From: Saccharum officinarum
Lineage: Eukaryota; Streptophyta; Magnoliopsida; Poales; Poaceae
Direction of reading: 5' to 3'
DNA: 64,000 bases
Assembly: GCA_020631735.1 (NCBI GenBank)
Contig: CM036209.1
Location: 8,593,451 to 8,657,450, forward strand
Shown: positions 13,687 to 24,207 of the stretch, one piece after another
How the letters are laid out: the number at the start of each line of letters is the position of its first letter
How positions within the stretch are numbered: the stretch's first letter is position 1
Notes under the pieces: generated by a model
Databases searched by the model: none
Seen by the model: the letters and a program-made list of their open reading frames with translations, nothing else
What the model was told of the DNA's origin: nothing
Translations under genes and position numbers: made by a program

Positions 13687-13867
13687 GGCAGCGTTTGGAT
13701 CTATAGGGATTTTAAGAATCCGGATAGAAAAAATCTCAAAATCCTAGAATCCCATCCAAACATGTTAGGATTCGATAGGATTCTAATACACAGGCACAAA
13801 ATCCAAGAAACATCAAAAATTATTTTTATCTAGAATCCGGAATTTAGGATTCCATCCAAACATGCCC
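13687..13867. mobile_element. Tourist-like MITE
   Basis: The termini GGCAGCGTTTGGATC and ATCCAAACATGCC are imperfectly inverted and flanked by TAA (13684-13686 and 13868-13870). ATCCGGA and GGATTC motifs recur in both halves. Confidence 0.75.
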
Positions 13868-14035
13868 TAAGTCAAAATATAAGAATATGTAAGGTTACAA
13901 GTAGTTAAGCACTTACTGTCAAAATTTAAGTTAGTATCGAAACATGTGTTTTCTGTCATCCCTTTATGTGCATCCTGTACAAAACTTAACAATAGCTTTT
14001 TCAACAAACTTCTGATGGTTTTGTGCAACATATAC

Positions 14036-14353
14036 TTAAGGGATTTATTCTCGACTGAAGCAGCAACTGAAATTTGGTGTGCTCGAGAGTCATAGTTCAA
14101 TCATGGTAACAATCTTTTCTCTATTCATAATATTCAAGTAGGTTTTCTTGAGGAAGAAGCATCATATGTTGTTTTATGGTAACATTATTCAACACTAGAC
14201 TTAGTGATGTATTCTTTACTTTTTTTAGAGCGATTTATTCTTGATTGAAGAAGCATATGAAACTTGGTTTCTCACGAGTCATAAATCAATCATGATAACT
14301 TTTTCCTCTCTTACATTCATAGTATTAGTATTCAAGTAAGTTTTCTTGAGGAG
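14036..14353. repeat. Diverged direct duplication, period about 190 bp
   Basis: The block from GGATTTATTCTCGACTGAAG to TAGGTTTTCTTGAGGAA (about 14040-14155) is repeated in diverged form as GCGATTTATTCTTGATTGAAG to TAAGTTTTCTTGAGGAG (about 14230-14353). Neither copy has coding character. Confidence 0.7.
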
Positions 14354-14576
14354 TTTTTATGGCAAGACTATACAGCAATAAAAGTGCTTCATAGCATTTG
14401 ATCTTCTACTGAAATATGGTTCAAGCCCCAACATTTCCTCTGTTATTTGTAGTTTGTTAACAAAAGTGGTTCAAGCCCGGTGGTGTATATACTTGATTTT
14501 GTTGCAAAAATAGAAACTCCAGCAGATGTATCATGCGAGAGAGGGAGTTGCAACCGAAGTTGGAGCTATTGACTTA

Positions 14577-14920
14577 GGCCTTGTTTTGTTCCTCCCTTAA
14601 AACTTTACACTCTATCACATCGGATGTTTGGACACATGCATAGAGTATTAACTAAAAAATAACTAATTGCATAGATTGCGTGTATTTTACTATTTTAGGA
14701 GATGAATTTTTTGAGCCTAATTAGTCCGTGATTAGACAATGTTGTGCTACAGTAAATATGTGCTAATGACGGATTAATTAGTCTTAACAAATTTGTCTCA
14801 TAGTTTACAGGCGAGTTCTATAATTAGTTTTTTGTTAGTATCCAAACATCTCTTCCGACATCCCATGAAACATGCGATGTGACACCCCAAAACTTTACAC
14901 CTCTAGAACTAAACAAGGCC
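14577..14920. mobile_element. Tourist/PIF-Harbinger-like MITE (GGCCTTGTTT family)
   Basis: Left end GGCCTTGTTTTGTTC and right end GAACTAAACAAGGCC are inverted, with TTA target copies at 14574-14576 and 14921-14923. The interior contains the common grass motifs GCCTAATTAGTCCGTGATT and TTTGTCTCATAG. Confidence 0.9.
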
Positions 14921-14991
14921 TTACTTTGGCAAAGCCGCTGTTATGGTGCAATAAATTCCCTGTCAATCTGTCCCAACTACTACATTATTAA

Positions 14992-15222
14992 GGGGGTGTT
15001 TGGTTTGAGGAGTTAAAGTTTAACAAACACTGTAGAACTTTCGTCTTATTTGACAAAAAGTTTCCAATCTTGGACTAATTAGGCTTAATAGATTCGTCTC
15101 GTAAATTACTCCTAATCTGTACCGACATGCATACAATTAGTCTACATTTAGTACTCCATGCATTTGAGGGAACATTGATGTGATAGGAGTTAAACTTTAA
15201 CAAAATGTAACCAAACAGGCCC
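14992..15222. mobile_element. Tourist-like MITE (GGTGTTTGGTT family)
   Basis: GGGGGTGTTTGGTTTGAGG and TAACCAAACAGGCCC are inverted ends. Target copies TAA lie at 14989-14991 and 15223-15225. The interior GTCTACATTTAGTACTCCA is shared with the MITE at 29421-29917. Confidence 0.9.
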
Positions 15223-15535
15223 TAAAGTAGGTATACATCTTCTGATCTTTAAGCATCAACATTTTATCTGTTAATAGTGAGCATGGTACAGTTAGTAAAA
15301 TCTTAGCACTGGAGCTCAATGCTGGCACAACATGCAACTCTCAATAGCCCTCTCAATTATTTGTTGTGATTCTAGTACAGTTATTTTTCTTTTTTTAGCG
15401 TTTAGTGCTTCCCTATGAAATCCTATAAATACTACAGCTGCTTCCTTCTATAGTGAAATGGCAGAGCAACTGCCCCTTTTTGGCTCCAAGAAAAAAAACT
15501 CTCAATAGTACTATTGCTATTGTTCCCATGGGTTA

Positions 15536-15598
15536 GGCTTTGTTTAGTTCATGAAATAAAATTTTTTGGGTGTCATATCAGATATTTCATGGGATGTC
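15536..15598. mobile_element. Left piece of a MITE split by the Copia element
   Basis: Begins GGCTTTGTTTAGTTC with TTA at 15533-15535, and ends at the Copia target site ATGTC (15594-15598). The remainder is at 26197-26456. Confidence 0.9.
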
Positions 15599-17583
15599 TG
15601 AAAGGTCTAGATGGCTAGAGGGGGGTGAATAGCCTTTTAAAATTTTCTACAAAGACAAGCTAAACAAGTTTATCAATATAACAAATAGCGAGATGCGAGT
15701 TTTGCTTAGCCTACGGGGTGTTTGCAAGCCACCTATCCAATACATAATTCTAGTATTTGCACTCAACCGCACAAGTCAAACCGAGAAGGTAATTACAACT
15801 ACAACTAGCAAGCTACACAAAAGAACTACTCTAGCAAAGCTAACTAGCTAGCAAAGATAACTAAAAAAGTAATGCGGAGTTGAGTTAGGAGAGTTTCACC
15901 GAGGGGCGAAGTATTGAGCCAACCAATATGATCAACAATGAATACCAAGATAACCGAACACCGGGATCAATCAATCACAATATGAAAGTGATGACACGAA
16001 GATTTATCCCAAGGTTCACGTGCTTACCGGCACGCTAGTCTCTGTTGTGTCCCTCTTCACCACGTGATTCGGTGGCTAATCGGTCTCACACCAAGCCTCT
16101 CAAAAGGCGCCACAAGAACCTAACAAATGGCAAAAGGTTGCAATGACACGAGCAATATACTAATGTTGCCTTTGGTGCTTCGCCGAGGTAGGCACAAACC
16201 CCTCACAATCACCGGAGGTGGCCAAGAACAATCACCAACTCTTGCCAACGCCTCCAAGCTGCTCCAAGCCGTCTAGGTGGCGGCAACCACCAAGAGAAAC
16301 AAGAATCCCGCAGCAAATCAACCACCAAGTGCCAACTAGATGCTATCTCACAATGCAAATGCACTTGGATCACTCAATCTCACTTCGAATATGCAAAGAA
16401 GCAAGAGAGATGAGTGGGAGGGGAGTTGCTTAGCTCAAAGTGCTCACAAGTATGTCAAATGTTCAAGAGTGATAGCCTTGAGCCAGCCAACGAGTATTTA
16501 TAGACGTACCCCTTCGAATAGAGCCGTTAGAAACTCAAACAGCCGAAATCGTGCTGACCGGACGCGCTGGTCCAACTGACCGGACGCGCCGGTCGCCCAA
16601 CAGCTAACTCGTGAAGCACTGACCGGACACGCTGGTCCAAACGACCGGACGCGCCAGTCGCCCAACGGCTAACTCGTGAAGCAACGACCGGACGCGCTCA
16701 TCGCGCAGACCGGACGCGCTGGAGGCGACCGGACGCGCTGGTCCCGAGAATGACCGGACGCGCTGGTCGCCTGAGCAGCACTCAACGAAACAGTGACCGG
16801 ACGCGCTGAAGAAAATGACCGGACGCGACAGTGCCAGCGTCCGGTTAGAGTCCAGTAAGCTCCCTGAACGACCGGACGCGTCCGATCATCAGTGACCGGA
16901 CGCGCCTCACGTCCAATCATCGAACTGAAAAATGCGCAGACACTGAACACTGATCGGACGCGTCCGGTCATGCAAGGACCGCGTCCGGTTCAGCGTCCGG
17001 TCACCTCTGTGACCTCCGTTCACCTCCGTTTCTTTTCCGGACTTCCGGCGTAGTGGAAAATAGTCGTTTCAACTTCTCGAAAACGCATGAATCCCGTCTC
17101 GCAAGCTCGGTGGGAGGGAGAGAGGATCTCAAACCCTCTCTACTGCTCAAACTCCACCGCCTTCGCAAACGTGCTAACACCACCAAGTGATCTCGTCAAA
17201 GTGTGAGTGTGTTAGCATTTTCACAATCATTTTTCGAGGCGATATTAGTTCTATCCAAATGCATATGATCATGAAATGCACATCTAGAGGCACTTAGGAG
17301 TTCAATAGCCGTGACATTCCCCTCTTTATAGTACGGCTATCTATCCTATAATGTAACCACACCCATTAGGTGTCTTGGTTACTAAAACACAACCCTTAAG
17401 CATATACCTTTGCCTTGATCACCTAGGGTTGCGTCCAAATCCAAGTGTGGCCATCATGATCACCATGTCCATCTTGCCACCAACCTTGGAATGTACTAAT
17501 CCTCATATGCTACATACAACTTAGGTATAGGATTAGTACTTAGGCATTATCACTAATTACCAACACCAAATATAGGACTTTCA
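15599..17583 (-). repeat. Copia LTR (3' LTR of the minus-strand element)
   Basis: Direct repeat of 24208-26191. It starts TGAAAGGTCTAGATGG and ends TAGGACTTTCA. It includes the GC-rich minisatellite at 16555-17010. Confidence 0.95.
16555..17010. repeat. Minisatellite of ACCGGACGCG motifs inside the LTR
   Basis: About 15 copies of GACCGGACGCGCTGGTC-like units, plus several inverted GCGTCCGGT copies, spaced irregularly by 15-60 bases. They account for several spurious open frames on both strands. The matching array in the other LTR is at 25155-25610. Confidence 0.9.
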
Positions 17584-17595
17584 ATCTCCCCCTTG
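17584..17595 (-). other. Copia polypurine tract
   Basis: On the minus strand CCAACAAGGGGGAGAT directly precedes the LTR TGAAAG, the expected plus-strand DNA priming site. Confidence 0.75.
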
Positions 17596-18740
17596 TTGGT
17601 AATTGGTGACAAACCTTTCACAAAGATGTTATGATAAAATTTTGATTGAACCCATGTCACATTGTCCAAGTAAATTACCATGTGTAAGAATTATGAACAT
17701 GTGATCATGAATTCAAATTGATAGCAATGGCTCCCCCTACATGTATGCTATATGTTTAGATTTTGGAAGCATACATGTTAGATAGGAAAGATTAGGAGCA
17801 TTGACTACCAATAGGTGCTAAGTGTTTAAGATTATAGACCTTTGAAGCGTGATACCATCGGAGTAGCGATAAACACCATCTTAGCACCTTGTGTAGTTAG
17901 ATACCACTTGTAAAAACATAAACATAACTAGAAACCTCGTGAGATCAACACTATAAGCAAGGCTCTAGTACCACTTTGAAAAAACATGAAGCAAGAAAAA
18001 TCTAACTACTTCCTATTCATGCTAGTACCTCAATGCATCATTCAAATTATACTAGAAAGTCACCACACAAGCAATGTATCGGAGAAAACGAAATGCATAA
18101 CTATGCATCATACATATGAAGTGCACATAGAAATGCAACATTCATGTTTAAGAGCTTGCTCCCCCTACTTGTGTGCTCAAAATAATTTTAGTTGATCCCC
18201 TTCTTTTATCAATTCTCCTCTTTAGGTTTTCTCGATTTTCTCCCCCTTTGTGATTCTCCTCCTTTGAGTTCTATCTTTGTGAACAATATTTTCTCCCCCT
18301 TTGGCACCAGTTGACCACAAGGAGCAAACTTTAGATAGATTATCATGTTGAAATATAGGGTGAGGATCAAGTTTGTGATTCAACCTAGATTGCTTGTATA
18401 AATAAAATGCTTCGGTTTGATCCAAGGGCAAGCTTCTTCACACCTCACTAGAAGGGTTATCATGCACCATGTTGAAGCAAATATTTAGACAAGTTTTCTA
18501 GATTAAACACTTAGGATCACAAGCTACTTAAACAAGTTATATGCTACCACTAGAACATACAAGTCATGGAAACAATAGTGGCACCATATAGACTTCAAAC
18601 TCATTTGATTTTCATGAATGAGCCTAGAACATGTAAATTATGACTAGATGCACTAAATAAGTCCTTAGCATAGAATATATGACATGTAAACCAATTGTAC
18701 CTTGGGGCTCGAAGGAGAGGCATGTCATATATGGGGTGCA
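17596..18740 (-). other. Copia 3' non-coding region
   Basis: About 1.1 kb between the RNase H stop and the polypurine tract. It has several CTCCCCCTTT or CTCCCCCTA purine/pyrimidine runs (near 17730, 18164, 18240 and 18294). No envelope-like ORF of useful length is present on the coding strand. Confidence 0.7.
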
Positions 18741-19322
18741 TCAACTCATGTTGGAGAAGTCAAGTATGTTCAACTCATTCTTTAGCTTGTGAAATCTCTT
18801 CTCATCAAGTGGCTTGGTGAATAGATCGGCTAATTGATCTTCGGTGCCCACACTCTCAATAGCAATGTCACCCTTTTGTTGATGATCTCTAATAAAGTGA
18901 TGGCGAACATCAATATGCTTTGTTCTTTGATGTTGAACCGGATTGTTGGTTAGCTTCATGGCACTTTCATTGTCACATAGCAATGACACATTCTTGAAAT
19001 TGATTCCAAAATCTTTCAATGTTGCCATCATCCACAAGATTTGTGCACAACAACTACCCGCGGCGATGTATTCGGCCTCGGCGGTAGATAGTGCAATACT
19101 ATTTTGCTTCTTGGATGACCATGAGACAAGTGATCTTCCCAACAATTGACAAGTCCTGGAAGTGCTCTTTCTCTCCACTTTGTCACTGGCATAGTCGAAA
19201 TCCGAATATCCAACTAGCTCAAAGCTTGCACCTTTGGGATACCATAATCCAACATCTTGTGTATGCTTTAAGTACCTCAATATTCTCTTTGTTGCCTTCA
19301 AATGACTTTCTCTTGGTGAGGC
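18741..19322 (-). pseudogene. Copia RNase H domain and pol C-terminus
   Basis: Open from about 19322 to 18741 in the same frame as the rest of pol. It contains KATKRILRYLKHTQD, VGYSDFDYASD, SWSSKKQNSIALSTAEAEY and DQLADLFTKPL. These are the standard Copia RNase H and its tail, and the protein end matches the family. It is separated from the reverse transcriptase piece by a TAA at 19323-19325. Confidence 0.9.
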
Positions 19323-19325
19323 TTA

Positions 19326-20474
19326 AAATCTTGCACACATACATATACTAAACATCACATCGGGCCTTGATGCCGTCACATAGAGTAGGCGACCAATCAT
19401 TGATCTATATAGCTTTTGATCCACCATGTTGCCACTCTTGTCACTATCCAAGCTTCCACTAGTGCCCATTGGAGTTGTAATACTCTTTGCATCTTCCATG
19501 CCAAACTTCTTGAGCATATCTTTGATGTACTTAGTTTGGCTCACAAATGTACCTTCTTTCATTTGTTTGATTTGAAGTCCAAGAAAGAAACTAAGTTCTC
19601 CAATCATTGACATTTCAAATTCCTTTGCCATTATTTTTCCAAACTCATCACAATAATCTTGATTGGTTGAACCGAATATGATATCATCAACATATATTTG
19701 TAATACAAATAAGTCTTTCCCAATCTTCTTGGTGAATAGTGTTGTATCAACTTTGCCCATGACAAATCCTTTGGATAGCAAGAAATCTCTTAATCTTTCA
19801 TACCATGCTCTAGGTGCTTGCTTCAATCCATATAAAGCCTTCCTTAACTTGTATACATGATTGAGTTTCTTGTCATCTTCAAAACCGGGAGGTTGCTCCA
19901 CATACACCTCCTCTTGAATGTACCCATTGAGAAATGCACTCTTCACATCCATTTGATATAGCTTGATATTGTGAGCACAAGCATAGGCAAGTAAGATCCT
20001 AATTGCTTCTAATCTTGCAACCGGGGCATAAGTTTCACCAAAGTCAAGACCCTCTATTTGTGTGTAACCTTGAGTCACTAGTCTTGCTTTGTTCCTTACT
20101 ACTATTCCATCTTGATCTTGCTTATTGCGAAAGACCCATCTTGTTCCAATGACATTGTGATCCTTAGACCTCTCAACTAATTTCCATACTTCATTTCTCT
20201 TGAAGTTGTTGAGCTCTTCATGCATTGCATTTACCCAATCCGGATCTCTCAATGCTTTATCAATGTCCTTGGGTTCTTCCATTGACACAAAAGAAGAGTG
20301 AGCACAAAAAGATGCCAATCTTGATCTAGTTTGAACTACCCTTTGTATGTCACCAATGATGGAATCCAATGGATGGTCTCTTGCAATGTTAGTTGGTTGA
20401 AGAACTTGGACTTGATGGCTTGGATGTTGATATTGATCATGAGTTGGAGATGATGAACTAGCCACTTGTTGATC
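19326..20474 (-). pseudogene. Copia reverse transcriptase segment
   Basis: Contains [20 protein letters not shown], the substrate-binding [14 protein letters not shown] and the catalytic [10 protein letters not shown]. Copying of element RNA is the family role. It is in frame with the integrase and RNase H pieces but closed by TAA at both ends (20475-20477 and 19323-19325). Confidence 0.92.
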
Positions 20475-20477
20475 TTA

Positions 20478-21065
20478 TTGCACTTGAGATGATGTACTAG
20501 CTTGATTTTGCATTAGAGAACCACTAGTTCGTGTAATTGGACTTTGGACCACTTGATCTTTGTTGTCATCCACATCAATCACTTGCTTTGGCCTAATATC
20601 ACTAATATCCATTTCTTTTATAGCATTGATCAATTGAGTTCCTCTCACATCATCCAAGTTATCTTCTTCATCTTGAGAGCCATTTGTTTCATCAAACTCA
20701 ACATCATGCACTTCTTCAAGTTGACCACTAGCCAAATTCCAAACTCTATAAGCTTTGCTAGTAGTTGAGTAACCAAGTAGGAAGCCTTCATCATATTTCT
20801 TCTTAAACTTGCTCAATCTAGTACCCTTCTTTAAGATGTAGCATTTGCAACCAAATACCCGAAAGTATGCAATGTTGGGCTTTCTTTCATTTAAGATCTC
20901 ATATGGTGTCTTCTCTAGAAACTTGTGGCAATAGAGGCGGTTGCTATAGAAGCAAGCCGTGTTGATTGCTTCGGCCCAAAATGAATGACTCACATTATAC
21001 TCATTTAACATTGATCTTGCCATATCAATTAAGGTTCTATTCTTCCTCTCAACTAAGCCATTTGA
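20478..21065 (-). pseudogene. Copia integrase C-terminal segment
   Basis: Begins with the region following the TAA at 21066-21068, continues ARSMLNEYNVSHSFWAEAI and FRVFGCKCYILKKG, and ends at the TAA at 20475-20477. The variable acidic spacer between integrase and reverse transcriptase (DEEDNLDD) is present. Confidence 0.88.
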
Positions 21066-21068
21066 TTA

Positions 21069-21971
21069 AGGTGTATACTTGGCCGAGAATTGATGTTTGA
21101 TTCCAAGCTCATCACATAGCTCATCAATTCTTGAGTTTCTAAACTCACTTCTATTGTCACTTCTCACTTTCTTGATTGTGGTTTCAAACTCATTTTGCAC
21201 TCTCTTGATGAACTTCTTGAATATGTCAAATACATCACTTTTGTCCCTAAGAAAGAATACCCATGTGTATCTAGTGAAATCATCCACAATCACAAAACCA
21301 TACTTGTTGCCACCAATGCTTGTGTATGTAGTTGGCCCAAATAGATCCATGTGCAACAACTCAAATGCCTTGAAAGTACTCATAATGCTTTTCAATGGAT
21401 GAGTGTTGCCTACTTGCTTTCCGGCTTGACATGCACTACATAGCTTATCTTTCTCAAATGTGACATCCTTCAAGCCTCTAACTAAGTCATGCTTCACTAA
21501 CTTGTTCAATTGCTTCATGCCAACATGACCAAGTCTTCTATGCCATAACCAACCCATACTTAATTTGGTGAGCAAGCATGTTGAAAGTTGAGTGTCACTA
21601 GCATTGAAATCAACCAAGTATAGATTCTCATATCTAAAGCCTTTGAAGATCAAGTTAGAGCCATCAACACTAACTATCTCCACATCATCAACACCAAATA
21701 TGCACTTGAAACCGAGATCACACAATTGAGCAACCGAGAGAAGATTGAAGTTCAACTTTTCAACTAAGAGCACATTGGAAATGCTATGATCATTAGAGAT
21801 TGCAATCCTTCTAAGAGCCTTCACATCACCCTTGCTATTGTCACCAAATGTGATCCTATCAATGCCACTATCATTTGATTTGAGAGAGTTGAACATTCTT
21901 GAATCACCGGTCATATGTTGAGAGCACCCACTATCAAGCACCCAATGCCTTTCTCCGGCCTTATAATTTAC
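21069..21971 (-). pseudogene. Copia protease and integrase N-terminal/core segment
   Basis: Starts with the aspartic protease motif WVLDSGCSQHMTG (about 21945-21907). Next come the pre-integrase zinc region (LWHRRLGHVG) and the integrase core with MDLFGPT, DDFTRYTWVFF and VRSDNRSEF, in which the usual second catalytic aspartate is seen in SDN. Two stops, TAG at 21972-21974 and TAA at 21984-21986, separate it from gag; the rest of the frame continues unchanged. Confidence 0.9.
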
Positions 21972-21983
21972 CTACAAAACAAT

Positions 21984-24153
21984 TTAATGTCTTTTAGGTA
22001 CCCATACTTGCTTGGGTCTTTGGAGATTAGTCACTAAGCTCTTTGGTACCCAAATGGCCTTTTTCTTTGGGCCCACAATTGGTGTACCAACAAACCTAGC
22101 ATGCACACCTTTCTCACCCTTGGTAAGCACATAACAAGAATCAAGAGGAATGTAAGGTACATTAGCATTTTTCTTGTTCTTGTTCATTTTGTTGCAATTA
22201 ATCTCTAGATGCCCAACTTGCTTGCATCTATTGCAATAACGACCATTGCCCTTCACAAAGCGAGGCTTTGGAGTAGCAAAGGCCGCCTTGCCCTTCTTGG
22301 GAGTATAGCCTAATCCCTCTTTATTAAGAGAGAACCTTTGGCTACCCAAGCATTTTAGCAAGCGGGCATCCCCACCATAGGCATTGCCTAATGCGCGGGT
22401 GAGATCATCCACCTCTCTTTTGAGAGTCTCATTCTCAACCACAAGTGATGAATCACTAGTAGTAGAGATAGGGTTGGTTGTGGTGGATGATGATGAGCTA
22501 CATGAAGCATTGGTAGGACCAACAAATAAAGAATCATCAATAATATCACATGTTAGTCCAATGTCACAAGTGACAATCACTTGCTCCTCCTTAGCTTCCT
22601 TCATGAGCTTCTCCAACTTGAGGTCCTTTTCCTTGATGAGCTCAAGTAGAGTGGAGTGGGCTTCCTTAAGCCTAGTGTGAGCAATTTCAAGGTCCTCGTG
22701 GTCTTTCTTTAGACACTCACGAGAGGCCTCTAGCTCATCAAAGGATTTTCTAAGAGCTTTGAGCTCTTGTTCAATTCCTTTGCACTCCTTACTCTTTTTG
22801 AGAGCAACAAGCTCCTCCATCAAGGCATCATTTTCATTGCCCTTGGCAATGAGCTCTTGTTCCAAGATTTTGTATTTCTTGGTTGTCCTCTTGTAGCCCT
22901 TGCTCATTTGATCTATTATGCCTAATAGATCATCCTTGGAGTAGTCCTTATCCTCCTCATCATCACTCCTACAACCATCACTAGCACAAGAATCATCATC
23001 ACTATCATTATATTTTACCTTGGTAGGCTTGGCCATAAGGCATGTCGATGTAGTGTCGAAGATGGATGGCTTGTTGGAGAGGGCGATGTTTGCAATGGCT
23101 CGCCGAGTGGTCTTCTCATCATCACTAGAGCTATCATCATCACTATCAGAGTTATCACTATCCCAAGTGACCACATAGCCACCACCCTTCTTCTTCTTAT
23201 TGAATGTGAAGCTCTTCTTTGCTTTCTTCTCCTTCTTGTTCTTCTTCAACTTCAACTCCCCATCATGATATCTTTTGTCTTCATATGGGCACTTTGCCAC
23301 TACATGATCGGGGCTATTACAATTATAGCAAAGCACCTTCTTTGCCTTCATGAAGTCCCTTCTCTTTCTTGCACCATAGCCTCTCTTCTTCATGAACCGA
23401 CCCATCTTTTGCACTAGAAGGGCCATGATCTCATCATCAAATGGATCATCATCATCAACAACCTTGCTCTTGGAAGAAGAAGCCTTGAATGCAGTGGGCT
23501 TCTCTTGCTTGACCTTGATCTCCTTCTTCTCATCTTCATCTTCATCATCATCATATTGAGCATCGGTCATGACATCTCCAAGCACTTGGTTTGGAGTCAC
23601 CTTGTCCAAACCCTCTCTTTGGATCATCTTCCTCAAGATAGCAAACTTCTTAGGTAAGTTCATCAAGAACTTATGTGAGAAGTCCTTGTCCTTGACATCT
23701 TCTCCTAGGCTCTTGAGATCATTGACAATAACTTGTAGCCAATAGAACATCTCCGGTATGGACTCATCATCCTTCATCTTGAAGCTTGCAAACTTATCCT
23801 TGAGCATATAGAGCTTGGCACTCTTTACCGTTGAAGTGCCTTCATATGTTTCCTCTAATCTTGTCCACACTTCACTTGCCATCTCAGGATCCTTGATTTG
23901 CTCAAAGACCTTTGCATCAATCCCATTGTAGAGAGTATTGAGAGCCATAGTGTTGCATTGGTTGTTGATGCAATCATTGTTGGTGAGGTTGTCGGGAATC
24001 AATGATAGCATAATCATGGTGTGTCACCTTCCAAACATTCTCATGAATAGAGCCAAGATATTGCTTCATCTTTCTTTTCCAATGATCAAAAGATGTGACA
24101 CCATCAAAGAATGGAGGCTTGCCCCCGACATGGTTGAACACAACTTGAGCCAT
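21984..24153 (-). pseudogene. Copia Gag, frame break near the N-terminus
   Basis: The ATG at 24153 opens MAQVVFNHVGGKPPFFDG, the usual Gag start. The frame is lost after about 50 codons, where an extra A (plus strand 23997-23998) shifts it. The remaining 677-codon frame carries LTNNDCINNQCNTMALNTLY, a first zinc knuckle CYNCNSPDHVVAKC (about 23330), a long coiled-coil region rich in Glu and Lys (about 22900-22580), and a second knuckle CNRCKQVGHLEINC (about 22250). Gag would form the particle that packages element RNA. It ends at TAA 21984-21986. Confidence 0.9.
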
Positions 24154-24193
24154 CTTACACCGAGGTTGTTAAGCCTTGAAAATGGTGACCACG

Positions 24194-24205
24194 GCTCCGA
24201 TACCA
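24194..24205 (-). other. Copia primer binding site
   Basis: On the minus strand TGGTATCGGAGC lies two bases after the 5' LTR end. It is complementary, with one mismatch, to the 3' end of initiator Met tRNA. Confidence 0.85.
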
Positions 24206-24207
24206 CT

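Noticed and set aside
16555..17010. CRISPR-like array
   Set aside because: Repeat units are irregularly spaced and imperfect, lie in both orientations, and sit inside a plant LTR.
17596..18740. Possible envelope-like gene at the 3' end of the Copia element
   Set aside because: No coding-strand frame longer than about 70 codons and no membrane segments.
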